Below, piece by piece: positions 19,801 through 26,792 of a stretch of DNA of 64,000 nt. Position 1 is the first letter of the stretch. Each line of letters starts with the position of its first letter. Under the pieces are notes generated by a model that saw only the letters and a program-made list of their open reading frames with translations, made no database searches and was not told where the DNA came from. Origin of the DNA: Shimia thalassica (GTDB lineage: Bacteria; Pseudomonadota; Alphaproteobacteria; Rhodobacterales; Rhodobacteraceae); assembly GCF_001458215.1 (NCBI RefSeq), contig NZ_CYTW01000001.1:310001-374000 (forward strand). Direction: 5' to 3'. The position numbers were made by a program, and so were the translations under genes.

Positions 19801-21756
19801 GTGTACGGTCACACCCTGTGTACCATATCCACGCACGCCGGTGATTGGATCAGGCGCACCATAGAGCACTTCGTCGTCATAAACGACGGTGTCACCATAG
19901 CCCGATCCGCCGTCCAGCGTATCGTTACCCTGGTTGCCGCTGAACCATTCCAGATCGTCTTGGTTCGGGTTGCCGCCGATCATGTGGTCGTCACCATAGG
20001 TGCCGCCAACTTCGAGCATGAACAAGGCTTCCGAGAAGTCGACTGTCATCGACCCAGAGGCGGTGCTGGCATGTCCTGTGATCAGGTTGATTGTGACCGC
20101 TTCAGTAATGTCGAAAACAATGTGGTGCCCATAGTTCGAGCCCAATGCGTCGAAACCTGTGATGATCTTGGTGCCCAGACCGTCGATCACGACGGTGTCG
20201 CGCGCGTCTTCGGTTGTTACACCAACAATCACGGTGTCGTTGCCGCTACCGGTGTATACAAGGTTTTTACCGTCGCGGGCGTCGATATAGTCGTCGCCGC
20301 CCCAGCCAAACAGGCGGTCGCCGTCAACGTCAGACCCCAGCAGAGTATCGTTCTGGTTGGTCCCGAAGGCGTATTCGATGCTGATCAGGGTATCGTTGTC
20401 ACCCCAGCTGTCAGTGGCTGTTCCGGCGCGAAGGTCAACTTCAACACCCTGAGGCCCCTGTTCGAGGTAATAGGCCACCTGGTCAAAGCCGTCGCCACCA
20501 TCCAGTGTATCGTCGCCCTGATCGCCCATCAGGGTATCGTCGCCACCCGCCAGCTGCAAAAGGTCAGCCGAGTCACGGCCATAGGCCAGGTCGCCGTCGC
20601 TGGAGCCTGTGATGGTGTCCGCCTGATCCGACCCGAAGACGCGTTCAATGCTGGACAGGGTGTCGATCGACCCGTGGGTGTCTCGTGCGATCCCGGTCTC
20701 GAGGTTGACGTTAACGCCGCCCCCACCTTGCTCAAGATAATAGGCAACCTGATCAGTGCCGTTGCCACCGCTCAGCGTGTCGTTGCCCTGATCCCCGATC
20801 AGGGTGTCGTCACCGCCTGCCATTTGCAGCAAATCCGCACCGTCGCGGCCATATACCAGATCACCCGAGTTTGACCCGTTCACGGTATCGGCCTGCTCTG
20901 ATCCGAAAACCCGTTCGATGCCCGAAAGCGTGTCCGTTGCGCCGAATGTATCGGTTGCGACACCCGTTGCGAGGTTCACGTTGATGCCGAGCGTACCTTC
21001 CTCGAGGTAGTAGGCCACCTGGTCGATACCGCCGCCACCAGTCAGCGTGTCATTGCCTGCATCACCAACAAGGGTGTCGTTGCCTGCAAGACTTTGGATA
21101 AGGTCATTTCCGCCGCGACCATAAAGGAAGTCTCCGCCGGTTGAACCATTGAGCGTATCCGCACGAATAGAGCCGTAAACCCGCTCGATCCCAATCAGGG
21201 TATCTGTATTGCCATAAGTATCGATGGCAATACCCGCACCAAGATCTGCGACAACGCCGCGCGTCCCTTGTTCAAGGAAATAGGCAACCTGATCGATCCC
21301 GGAGCCGCCGTTAAGTGTATCGTTGCCTGCGTCGCCGACCAGAGTGTCGTCGCCCGCGAATGTCTGGATCAGATCGCCGCCGCCGCGCCCGAATACGAAA
21401 TCCCCGCCAGAAGAACCGCTGATGGTGTCGCTGCGGTCAGAGGCATAAAGGCGCTCGATCCCGATCAATGTGTCGGTGTCGCCAAACGTATCAATCACGC
21501 TGCCGGTCGCGAGGTTCGCATTGATGCCCAGGGTTCCGGTGCCGAGATAATACAGGACCTGATCGTCACCACTGGCGCCATCAAGAGTGTCATCTCCGGC
21601 ATACCCAATCAGAACGTCATCGCCGCCGCCGCCAAGAAGCAAATCGTTCCCTGCGTGTCCTGTAAGAGTGTCGTTGCCGGAAAAACCTGTAATCTGATCA
21701 TCTACTGCGCCGCCAACAAGATTGTTGTTGCCGCTGTCACCGTTAATTACTGCCAT
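13855..21756 (-). CDS. giant RTX (hemolysin-type Ca-binding repeat) protein, 2,633 aa
   Basis: The protein is almost entirely Gly/Asp/Asn-rich RTX nonapeptides (GGxGxDxLx, for example GGAGNDTLVG), which form calcium-bound beta rolls and mark type I secreted proteins. There is no N-terminal signal peptide. Three blocks of different long modules follow each other: five copies of about 89 residues, five of about 105 and seven of about 131, with two non-repeat stretches between blocks (about residues 505-760 and 1320-1420). The last 100 residues lack repeats (ending GGNVFDLLA), as expected for a secretion signal. No enzyme, adhesin or cadherin domain is recognised. No type I secretion gene adjoins it, so it must use exporters encoded elsewhere. 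A surface-layer, adhesion or bacteriocin-like role is possible. Confidence 0.9.
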   Translation of the reverse strand: MAVINGDSGNNNLVGGAVDDQITGFSGNDTLTGHAGNDLLLGGGGDDVLIGYAGDDTLDGASGDDQVLYYLGTGTLGINANLATGSVIDTFGDTDTLIGIERLYASDRSDTISGSSGGDFVFGRGGGDLIQTFAGDDTLVGDAGNDTLNGGSGIDQVAYFLEQGTRGVVADLGAGIAIDTYGNTDTLIGIERVYGSIRADTLNGSTGGDFLYGRGGNDLIQSLAGNDTLVGDAGNDTLTGGGGIDQVAYYLEEGTLGINVNLATGVATDTFGATDTLSGIERVFGSEQADTVNGSNSGDLVYGRDGADLLQMAGGDDTLIGDQGNDTLSGGNGTDQVAYYLEQGGGGVNVNLETGIARDTHGSIDTLSSIERVFGSDQADTITGSSDGDLAYGRDSADLLQLAGGDDTLMGDQGDDTLDGGDGFDQVAYYLEQGPQGVEVDLRAGTATDSWGDNDTLISIEYAFGTNQNDTLLGSDVDGDRLFGWGGDDYIDARDGKNLVYTGSGNDTVIVGVTTEDARDTVVIDGLGTKIITGFDALGSNYGHHIVFDITEAVTINLITGHASTASGSMTVDFSEALFMLEVGGTYGDDHMIGGNPNQDDLEWFSGNQGNDTLDGGSGYGDTVVYDDEVLYGAPDPITGVRGYGTQGVTVHLGQGWGIDTFGDRDTLISIDQIRATQFVDVMTGGSDDNGFWALAGADTVDGGAGEDRIHYDEDYLTGGTAGAIVDLQAGYGIDGFGDRDTLISIEHVHTTDNTDMITGSAHSNRLVAYEGDDTVYGLEGNDTIKGDGGDDTLDGGAGNDELWGGHGTDTLNGGAGNDTVRYLDDEAGVNINLSTSTVIDGTGATDTLISIENAFGSEFSDDIFGSTGGNRLSGRGGNDRIFASDGADTLLGGDGDDSLAAGSGDDELWGEAGDDTLDGGSGDDVIRYLEATSGVHVNLGQDTAADGDGGTDTLINIEDAHGSEFGDTLIGDSGSNRLLGFGGDDSINAAGGGDTMLGGDGNDTIQGAAGNDEIWGEAGDDIIDGGGGNDIARYLNASSGIRVNLNQGTASDGDGGSDTLLNIEDVHGSEFGDAITGDSGGNRLFAYGGDDTINGGGSADTMLGGDGNDSVIGGSGDDEIWGEAGDDTLDGGDGSDLARYRESTSSINVDLAQGTASDGVGGTDTLISIENIHGTDFSDTISGNASNNRLFSYVGDDLVQGQGGNDLLLGGDGDDTLEGGAGNDELWGELGTDILDGGDGTDLVRYRSSTSAIDANLSTGTSTDGLGGTDTLISIENLHGSDFDDVIVGSGSQNSLQGFLGNDTLTGGAENDTLVGGAGGDTYHFYLGDRIDTVNDLGVAGDGIDHVIIHDFESIHATVTLQSPTSQSIVLDFGPTRDVVVLANSLGANNASAIERVTFADGVVWDHAMLVDSIGQIGRAVPNSPTSGDDYLRGSPNDDTIAGDGGADSIVGLAGDDSLSGDDGNDTIYAGDGSDTVDGGANNDILYGGQSDADGNDDVSGGSGNDTIYGGHGDDILRGDGGADMLEGGAGEDTLEGGSGTDTAMISAISTEVMVDQVGSDLLITLPDGSDLIRSDIESIQFQDRTMSFSEVIALIDTNGRNLTGTSGADTLEGNLGDDTLSGLDGNDVLRGDAGNDDLQGGAGNDSLVGGANNDTLHGGPGDDTLEGGSGTDTAVISATSTSVTVEESGSNFLIISADGSALVKTDVETIEFQDRTMTFAELATLVGPFDLNLVGTAGADTLEGEGANDTISGLEGDDLLRGLDGNDSLQGGDGNDSLQGGGGDDTLVGGLGDDTLAGGAGDDIAVIDDGSTSVTVEQSGSNLLITAADGTTLVSADVEKIQFADQTMTFAEATALIRPDNLNLAGTSGNDTLDGADGDDTLFGLNGDDLLRGQNGNDSLQGGAGDDLLQGNAGNDILEGDAGADTLEGGAGTDTAIVDGNSTSVDVEQVGSDFLITSSAGSDLVRSDIESIEFQDRTMTFSELATLLRPDDLNLTGTAGADSLEGADGNDTLSGLDGNDVLRGNDGNDSLIGGAGNDTLLGGNGNDTMNGGAGADALSGGAGNDTAIVAGISTSVAVEQSGSNLLITTADGTTLVYDNIEAIQFQDRTLTFAEVADLVPPPGLNLLGTTGDDSMEGDAGDDTIASLDGNDILRGYDGNDSMRGGNGDDRLLAGNGDDTMIGGAGADTVSGGSGDDLAVIADASTSITVARSGTSLVVTYVLGTTTVFSDVENIEFQDGTLTFAELAALVPPDGRNILGTNGADTLAGDGGDDTISALAGDDVVRGHDGDDSIEGNDGNDTLLGGNGDDTLYGGAGVDAIGGGPGNDLAVITANSALVTVEQSGSDFLITNSDGSHLILSDVEMVEFRDRSMTFSELASLIRPDDLVLTGTAGSDTMNGGEGNDTLSGLDGNDMLRGHEGNDSLDGGDGGDTLVGGDGDDILRGGTSEDDVRDVVYGGVGNDTVDGGYGNDELRGDAGNDSIAGGFGADTVIGGTGDDTLTGSAYADQIFGSDGDDFVNGGFGHDLLNGGAGGDRFYHIGIFDHGSDWVQDYSAADGDILHFGNGSATADQFQVNTTHTATAAGERSGDDNVEEAFIIYRPTGQIMWALVDGGGEASINLQIGGNVFDLLA
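14400..17138 (-). repeat. RTX gene repeat block 3: seven modules of about 393 bp
   Basis: Each module has about 60 residues of beta-type sequence (from TDTAVISATSTSV to FQDRTMTFAELA) and then about 70 residues of RTX nonapeptides (from GTAGADTLEG). Spacing between equivalent points is 131 residues over the first six copies. Copies differ at many positions, so they are old rather than fresh duplications. Borders are approximate. Confidence 0.75.
17800..19303 (-). repeat. RTX gene repeat block 2: five modules of about 315 bp
   Basis: Each module starts with a variant of DTVRYLDDEAGVNINL, passes through GGTDTLISIENxHGS and ends in RTX repeats with DELWGEAGDD. The fifth copy is shortened. Two more divergent relatives of the first half lie just upstream in the protein (YDDEVLYGAP and HYDEDYLTGG). 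Borders are approximate. Confidence 0.7.
20225..21564 (-). repeat. RTX gene repeat block 1: five modules of about 267 bp
   Basis: Five N-terminal modules of about 89 residues begin with DQVAYYLEQG, contain NVNLATG and DTLIGIERVFGS, and end with RTX nonapeptides. The motif shares the order of elements with block 2, so blocks 1 and 2 are probably distant relatives while block 3 is different. Borders are approximate. Confidence 0.72.
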
Positions 21757-21897
21757 CTGTTCGCGTTCCTATGTGCCCATAAAAATTTTTAGGAGCCTAG
21801 CACAGCAAATGGGGCATTTCGAAGAAACTTCTTTGGCAAATTGGACGGAAAAAACAAATATTAAGGCACCAGAGCGGAAGTTGAGCGCCCTCTGGGG

Positions 21898-22539
21898 TCA
21901 AATTCGGAAAAGAGGCTGCAAAAGCCGGGGCAGCAAGGCGTTGAATTTCAAAGATGCGTCGGTCGCGGCAAGACAGATACAGGTATCGCCTTCGTCCGCA
22001 ATCGGGGTGTGCGTGACCGAGCTGTCTGCGATTTCGACATCCCCGCGGGCAAAGCGGCCCTGAACGTCGCTAAAGCTTCCTTGCAGGACCAGCGTCATCT
22101 CCATGCCACCATGGCTGTGGTCGGGCATGGCCATACCCGAAGGTATTGAAAGCAGGCGAACAGAACCGGCGCCTTTGTCCATCAGTATGCTTTGCTTCAC
22201 GCCCCGCCCCAAAGACCGCCAGTCCGGGGTTTCTGTTTCAAACAGATCGGCAACAGGCGCGGGGTAGGGGCCTTTGGGCCGTGATGGTTTTTCTTCGGGT
22301 ACGGGAACATCCAGCAAATCCAGAAGAGCAGCCTTCATCCCTGCAGAGACCGCGACGCATTTCTCTTCGTTCAGGATCACGCCGCCCACTTGTTGGTGGG
22401 CTTCCATTGCGGCACGGCACTCGACACACAAGGAAATATGCGCCGCCACAACCAGCGCAAAAGGTTCGGGCAGGTTGCCTGACACGTAGGCCACCAGCAG
22501 CGGCTCGGGGATATGATGCTGGATGTGCGACATGCTCAT
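21898..22539 (-). CDS. chrR: anti-sigma factor ChrR (zinc, cupin)
   Basis: ChrR holds the ECF sigma factor RpoE inactive until singlet oxygen or related stress triggers release. The 213-residue product has the N-terminal zinc anti-sigma domain with His9, His34, Cys38 and Cys41, the same set as in the Rhodobacter protein shifted by three residues. The C-terminal half is a cupin (MPDHSHGGMEMTLVLQG, later VTHTP) with the His/Glu set expected for its second zinc site. The start overlaps the end of the sigma gene by four bases (ATGA). The pair order is as in Rhodobacter sphaeroides. Confidence 0.92.
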   Translation of the reverse strand: MSMSHIQHHIPEPLLVAYVSGNLPEPFALVVAAHISLCVECRAAMEAHQQVGGVILNEEKCVAVSAGMKAALLDLLDVPVPEEKPSRPKGPYPAPVADLFETETPDWRSLGRGVKQSILMDKGAGSVRLLSIPSGMAMPDHSHGGMEMTLVLQGSFSDVQGRFARGDVEIADSSVTHTPIADEGDTCICLAATDASLKFNALLPRLLQPLFRI

Positions 22540-23144
22540 CGAAGCCCCTTCATCTCGTGGCGCAGGCGCGCCATTCCAAGGCGTATGCGAGATTTGATCG
22601 TGCCCAACGGCAGACCTGTCAGGCTTTCGATATTGCTGTGGGACAGCTCGCCAAGATAGGTTTGTTCGATCAATTCGCGTTGTTCCGGGTTCAGTTTGCC
22701 CAAGGCTGTGTGCAACTCTTGCGTTTCCTGTTCAAGCGCCAAAATCTGATCGGCGTCAGGCGTATCGTCTTCTTCGACAAGCAAAACCTCGGGCAGAGGG
22801 CGATCTTCCTTGCGGAACTGGTCAATCTGCTTGTTGCGCGCAATCTGATAAATCCACGCCGATACCTGTGCACGGTGCGGGTCGAACTGGCTGGCTTTGT
22901 GCCAGACGGCAAGCAAAACTTCCTGTACGATTTCCTCGGCGTGGGCGTTGCTGGCCCCACTGCGAATGGCAAATCCCTTCAGGCGGGGCGCGAAATGGTC
23001 GAACAGCTTTGCAAACGCAGCCCTGTCACGCTCATCCCGAACGGCAAGCATCCACTGTGTTTGTTGGGAAATTTCAGACGAAACTTTGGCGTCCAAGGAG
23101 CGGTTCTCTTCGATTGCATCGCACTTGCGGGTTCTCCTCACCAT
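22536..23144 (-). CDS. rpoE: ECF sigma factor RpoE (ECF11-like)
   Basis: This sigma factor directs transcription of photo-oxidative stress genes in relatives. Region 2 is seen in RDRAAFAKLFDHFAPRLKGF and IVQEVLLAVWHKA, and region 4 in LNPEQRELIEQTYLGELSH and LPLGTIKSRIRLGMARLR. The open frame gives 202 residues, about 20 more than usual; the family normally begins close to the WMLAVRDERD segment, so the first 20-30 residues may not be translated. ATG 23144 is kept because no in-frame internal ATG with a good ribosome site is visible. It lies 55 bases after the dehydrogenase gene on the same strand, so partial cotranscription is possible. Confidence 0.9.
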   Translation of the reverse strand: MVRRTRKCDAIEENRSLDAKVSSEISQQTQWMLAVRDERDRAAFAKLFDHFAPRLKGFAIRSGASNAHAEEIVQEVLLAVWHKASQFDPHRAQVSAWIYQIARNKQIDQFRKEDRPLPEVLLVEEDDTPDADQILALEQETQELHTALGKLNPEQRELIEQTYLGELSHSNIESLTGLPLGTIKSRIRLGMARLRHEMKGLR

Positions 23145-23199
23145 ACCCGCCTTGCCGCTTTCGTCAAAAAAAACCGCTCTTGCGCCAAAGGTTCATAGT

Positions 23200-24009
23200 T
23201 TAGTGGGCAAAAATGTTACTGGCCGTTTCCACGTGCAGCCCGCCATCAAGCGGCAAAATCGCACCGGTAGTATAGGCACCAGCCTTGCCACAAAGGAACA
23301 GTGTCGCGCCCTGAATATCGCTGGCTTGGCCGATACGTCCCAATGGCACATTTTGCCCGACCTTTTGCGCAAGCTCATCTGAGCCTGTTGCGAATGCGGT
23401 CATCTTCGATTGAAACGGTCCGGGTGCAAAGGCGTTCACGGTGATATGCCGCGCAGCCAGTTCTTTGGCCAGAATGCGGGTCATGTGATGCACCGCAGCT
23501 TTGGAGGCCGCATAAGAATAGGCACCATCGCCCATCGGGGCCGTGCCCATCAGCGATCCGATATTAATGACCCGTGCAGGATCTTCGGGTTTTGCCGAGG
23601 CGGCAAGTTCGCCGAGCAAGCTTTGTGTCAAATACATCAGACCGCTGACATTGACATCCAGCACCTTTTGCCACGCATCAAATGGAAACTCGGTCAGGGG
23701 TGCCCCCCATGTGATGCCCGCATTGTTGATCAGAATATCCAGCGTATCAGTGCGGCTGCGCAATTGCGCGACAAGGTCATCAACACCTTCTTTCGAGCCG
23801 ACATCACCGGCAAAAGCTTCGACAGATCCGGGGTGCCCAAGGCTTGCAATCTGTTCGGCGGCACCTTTGACAACAGCCTCTTTGCGCGAACAGATAAAGA
23901 CCTTGGCGCCCCCCGCGACGAGGGCCGTCGCGATCATGAGACCGATTCCCGTGCCGCCTCCTGTCACAAGGGCGGTTTTGCCTTTTACCCCAAATAATTC
24001 TTCTAACAT
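23200..24009 (-). CDS. short-chain dehydrogenase/reductase (SDR)
   Basis: This is a classical SDR of 269 residues using NAD(P)H: cofactor motif TGGGTGIG near the N-terminus, NNAG (about residue 95), catalytic Ser in NIGSLMG, and YAASK for the Tyr-Lys pair. Ser after the beta-3 strand (FICSRKE) favours neither cofactor clearly. The ATG at 24009 is preferred to the one at 24015 because AAGGA then has a normal spacing. It is transcribed away from the TetR gene with an operator palindrome between them, so it is probably controlled by that regulator and part of the acyl-CoA cluster. Substrate unknown. Confidence 0.85.
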   Translation of the reverse strand: MLEELFGVKGKTALVTGGGTGIGLMIATALVAGGAKVFICSRKEAVVKGAAEQIASLGHPGSVEAFAGDVGSKEGVDDLVAQLRSRTDTLDILINNAGITWGAPLTEFPFDAWQKVLDVNVSGLMYLTQSLLGELAASAKPEDPARVINIGSLMGTAPMGDGAYSYAASKAAVHHMTRILAKELAARHITVNAFAPGPFQSKMTAFATGSDELAQKVGQNVPLGRIGQASDIQGATLFLCGKAGAYTTGAILPLDGGLHVETASNIFAH

Positions 24010-24061
24010 CAGCATTCCTTCCGCCTTGTGCCGTCACGTCAGATGTGCGCGGCAAGTTGAC

Positions 24062-24081
24062 AACATACTCGGTAGTATGTT
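24062..24081. promoter_or_regulatory. palindromic operator for the TetR regulator
   Basis: AACATACT, spacer CGGT, AGTATGTT: perfect 8-base arms in the 113-base space between the divergent SDR and tetR starts. Size and placement fit a TetR dimer site controlling both directions; similar ACATAC-type operators are known for fatty-acid TetR regulators. Confidence 0.75.
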
Positions 24082-24122
24082 TGCCTTGAGCCAAGCCGTA
24101 AAGCGCAATTCAAGGAAGTGTC

Positions 24123-24803
24123 GTGACGTATTCTGCTGCTGAACAAGCCAAACCTGATCGCTATGAAGAAATCCTCTCGGCCGCCGCCGAGTGTTTTCGA
24201 CAGCAGGGGTTTGCAGCAACGTCGATTGACACGGTTGCCCGCTATCTTGGATCGACCAAAGGGCGGATTTATCACTATTTTCCGTCCAAAATGGACCTTT
24301 TCAACGTGGTTCGTGACCGTGGCATGGAACTGGCCTTTGAAGGCGTGATGCCGGGGTATGAAACCAAAGGTGATCCGGTGGAACGTCTTGCCCTGATGGC
24401 GCACGGGCATGTGCTCACCATGATCCAGTGCCATGCATTCATGCAGGTCTTGCTGGATGGTCTGCGGATGCGTCGTTACGGCGCCACAACCGATTTTCAG
24501 CGACAGGCGCTCGAGCGTCACCTCGAACAGCGTAACGAGTTCGAGCGCATGTTCCGGGATGTCATTCAGGAAGGCATCGAGGCGGGGCAGTTCCGTGAAG
24601 GGGCTGTGTCGTTTGTCGTTCAAAGTTTCCTTGTCACCGTAAACGGGCCGGTTTTCTGGTACGTTGAACGGGAAGGGGACGACCTGACCAAATTTCAGCG
24701 CATCGCAGATGAGGTGGTGGGCTTTGCAATGGGGGGACTTGGCGTTCAATGGACAGCCGAGATGACCCGAAAAATCAAACAGAATACCGGAGTCTCGAAA
24801 TGA
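24123..24803 (+). CDS. TetR-family transcriptional regulator
   Basis: The 226-residue product has an N-terminal TetR helix-turn-helix (ILSAAAECFRQQGF, TSIDTVARYLGSTKGRIYHYF) and a variable ligand domain behind it. The start is GTG at 24123 with AGGAAG at 24112-24117. It faces the SDR gene across a palindrome and overlaps the next gene by four bases, so it probably represses the whole catabolic cluster and its own transcription. An acyl-CoA or the imported acid is the likely inducer, but this is inference. Confidence 0.9.
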   Translation: MTYSAAEQAKPDRYEEILSAAAECFRQQGFAATSIDTVARYLGSTKGRIYHYFPSKMDLFNVVRDRGMELAFEGVMPGYETKGDPVERLALMAHGHVLTMIQCHAFMQVLLDGLRMRRYGATTDFQRQALERHLEQRNEFERMFRDVIQEGIEAGQFREGAVSFVVQSFLVTVNGPVFWYVEREGDDLTKFQRIADEVVGFAMGGLGVQWTAEMTRKIKQNTGVSK

Positions 24804-25834
24804 GTGACCTTCCTCAAACAATGTTCGCCGTGCTGCAAAAGTACGAAGGCTATTCAGGCAAAGCCGAGGGCCCCGCAATTGCCGATGCGTCCGAATATCT
24901 TGAAGCCGCTGAAATCCCTGTACCGACGCCGGGACCGGGACAGGTTCTGCTCAAGCTGCGCGTGGCATCCGTAAACCCGTCCGACCTGCACTTTATCAAG
25001 GGAGAGTACGGCCAGCCCCGGATCAAAGGCAATCCGGCGGGATTTGAAGGATGCGGCGACATCGTTGCCACCGGAGCAGGTGCCGAAAAGCTGATGGGAC
25101 AGCGTGTTTCTTTTGCTGTTGCGCTGGGCTGTTCAGGGGCATGGGCAGACTATGCCATCACGGATGCAATGAACTGTATTCCGCTGCGCCCCGACGTGTC
25201 TGATGACGATGGCGCTGCTCAAATTGTGAACCCGTTGACCGCGATGGCGATGGTGGACATTGCGCAGCAGGACGGAGACGCCTTTGTGGTGTCCGCCGCG
25301 ACAAGCCAGCTTGGCAAACTGATGGTGTCACTGGGCAAAGATCTGGGTCTTAAACCGATCGCTCTTGTGCGCCGTGAAGACGCTGTGGGGCCGCTAAAGG
25401 AAATGGGGGCCGCAGAAGTTTTGGTCACGACAGACCCCGACGTCGTTAAGAAATTCGCGGCAGTGAGCGCAGATCTCAAGCCGCGCGTATTCCTTGATGC
25501 GGTGTCGGATCAAATGTCAGAGCAGCTTTTTGCGGCGATGCCAAACCGGGCGCGCTGGATCAGCTATGGCAAGTTGAGCAACGAGTTGCCGAAGCTAACG
25601 CAAATGGGGCAGCTCATTTTTCAAAGCAAAAAAATTGAAGGCTTCTGGCTGACAAGCTGGATGAGATCAACACCACCCGCAGACCAGATGCGAGTCATCG
25701 GTGAGGTGCAGGCAAGATTCGCGGATGGTCGCTGGAAAACCGACGTTTCGGCGCATCTGCCGCTTCGTGACGTTGTGTCAGGTTTGGCTGAAGCGCTGAA
25801 AAAGACTGACGGGAAAGTGATGATCACGCCATAG
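24800..25834 (+). CDS. MDR-family zinc-independent oxidoreductase (enoyl reductase/quinone reductase type)
   Basis: The protein of about 344 residues belongs to the medium-chain dehydrogenase/reductase superfamily: N-terminal GroES-like part with PGPGQVLLKLRVASVNPSDLH and a Rossmann half. It lacks the cysteine cluster of structural zinc sites, which puts it with quinone oxidoreductases and 2-enoyl thioester reductases of the MECR type (NPLTAMAMVDIAQQ is typical of the latter). It likely reduces an enoyl-CoA or quinone intermediate with NADPH. ATG 24800 overlaps the tetR stop; the longer upstream frame is rejected. Confidence 0.8.
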   Translation: MSDLPQTMFAVLQKYEGYSGKAEGPAIADASEYLEAAEIPVPTPGPGQVLLKLRVASVNPSDLHFIKGEYGQPRIKGNPAGFEGCGDIVATGAGAEKLMGQRVSFAVALGCSGAWADYAITDAMNCIPLRPDVSDDDGAAQIVNPLTAMAMVDIAQQDGDAFVVSAATSQLGKLMVSLGKDLGLKPIALVRREDAVGPLKEMGAAEVLVTTDPDVVKKFAAVSADLKPRVFLDAVSDQMSEQLFAAMPNRARWISYGKLSNELPKLTQMGQLIFQSKKIEGFWLTSWMRSTPPADQMRVIGEVQARFADGRWKTDVSAHLPLRDVVSGLAEALKKTDGKVMITP

Positions 25835-25912
25835 TAGGGATTGAGAGTCTTCGGAAGGAGGAGCCGGAGACATCTCGAATAGAAGCCGGAAAACCGGCAC
25901 AGGGAGGACATT

Positions 25913-26788
25913 TTGGATAATCTTCAGCTCTTGATCAGTGGGCTTGCGAACGGCTGTGTTTATGGCCTGATCGCGCTTGGCTTCGTGCTGATCTACAAAG
26001 CGACCGAGGCTGTGAATTTCGCGCAGGGCGATTTCATGATGCTTGGCGCTTTCGTCACTATTGGACTTACGAATACGGAATATATGGGGCTTCCCTTCTG
26101 GGTTGCCCTACCGATCTCTCTTGGGGTTATGGCGGCGCTCGGGTATCTGCTTGACCGCTTGGTCATCCGCAGAATGTTCGGACAAAGCCAAACTGCGGTT
26201 GTGATTTTGACAATTGCTCTTGGGTTTGTGATCCGCTTTGTTGCGGGTCTGATCTGGGGCCACGAGCCACAATCACTGGAAAACCCTTTGGCGGGCAAAG
26301 AGGTGTCTTTCGGCGGCTTGGTGCTCGGCCTTGAGGACGTTGCCGTCATCATTGTCACCATCCTGCTTACCTGGGGTCTTTACGAGTTCTTTAACCGGAC
26401 CAAGCTTGGCATGGCGATGCAGGGCGCATCGCAGAACCAATTGGCAGCCTACTACATGGGGGTGCCGGTGAAGCGGGTTCAGGGCCTGATCTGGGGTCTT
26501 GCCGGTGCCGTCGCCTGTGTCGCGGGTATTCTCTTTGCAGCAAAAGGTGCGGTGGATCCAAACACCGGTCTGATGGGCATCAAGGCATTCGCCGCAGCCG
26601 TCATCGGGGGCTTTGGTAGTCTGCCGGGGGCACTGGCAGGGGGATTGATTGTTGGCGTTATCGAGCCTTTCGCAAGCCGCTATGTCGCGGCCGGATACAG
26701 CCAGATTGCGCCTTATGCGCTGTTGCTGGCGGTTCTGATCTTCCGTCCACATGGCCTGTTCAGTCAGGTCCGCGTGAAGAAGGTATAA
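25913..26788 (+). CDS. livH: LIV-type ABC transporter permease LivH
   Basis: This 291-residue membrane protein is one of two permeases of a branched-chain-amino-acid-type importer. It has eight or so hydrophobic segments and typical LivH blocks: GLANGCVYGLIALGFVLIY, NFAQGDFMMLGAF and AAVIGGFGSLPGALAGGL. The start is TTG at 25913 preceded by GGGAGG (25902-25907), since no ATG fits. It begins the transport part of the cluster, 78 bases after the MDR gene. In this setting the substrate is more likely a carboxylic acid than an amino acid, because an acyl-CoA ligase is encoded inside the transporter operon. Confidence 0.9.
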   Translation: MDNLQLLISGLANGCVYGLIALGFVLIYKATEAVNFAQGDFMMLGAFVTIGLTNTEYMGLPFWVALPISLGVMAALGYLLDRLVIRRMFGQSQTAVVILTIALGFVIRFVAGLIWGHEPQSLENPLAGKEVSFGGLVLGLEDVAVIIVTILLTWGLYEFFNRTKLGMAMQGASQNQLAAYYMGVPVKRVQGLIWGLAGAVACVAGILFAAKGAVDPNTGLMGIKAFAAAVIGGFGSLPGALAGGLIVGVIEPFASRYVAAGYSQIAPYALLLAVLIFRPHGLFSQVRVKKV

Positions 26789-26792
26789 GCAG

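Noticed and set aside
14725..20874. Long plus-strand open frames (up to 468 codons) across the RTX gene
   Set aside because: They are mirror frames of a Gly/Asp repeat gene; their products are low-complexity Val/Ala/Ile/Arg repeats that follow the RTX period and have no start signals.
14400..21564. Tandem DNA repeats as a CRISPR array
   Set aside because: Period and divergence follow protein modules of 89-131 codons; there are no short identical repeats with unique spacers.
23160..23200. RpoE-type promoter word TGAACC upstream of rpoE
   Set aside because: The -35-like word differs from the known TGATCC form and no matching -10 box lies at the right distance.
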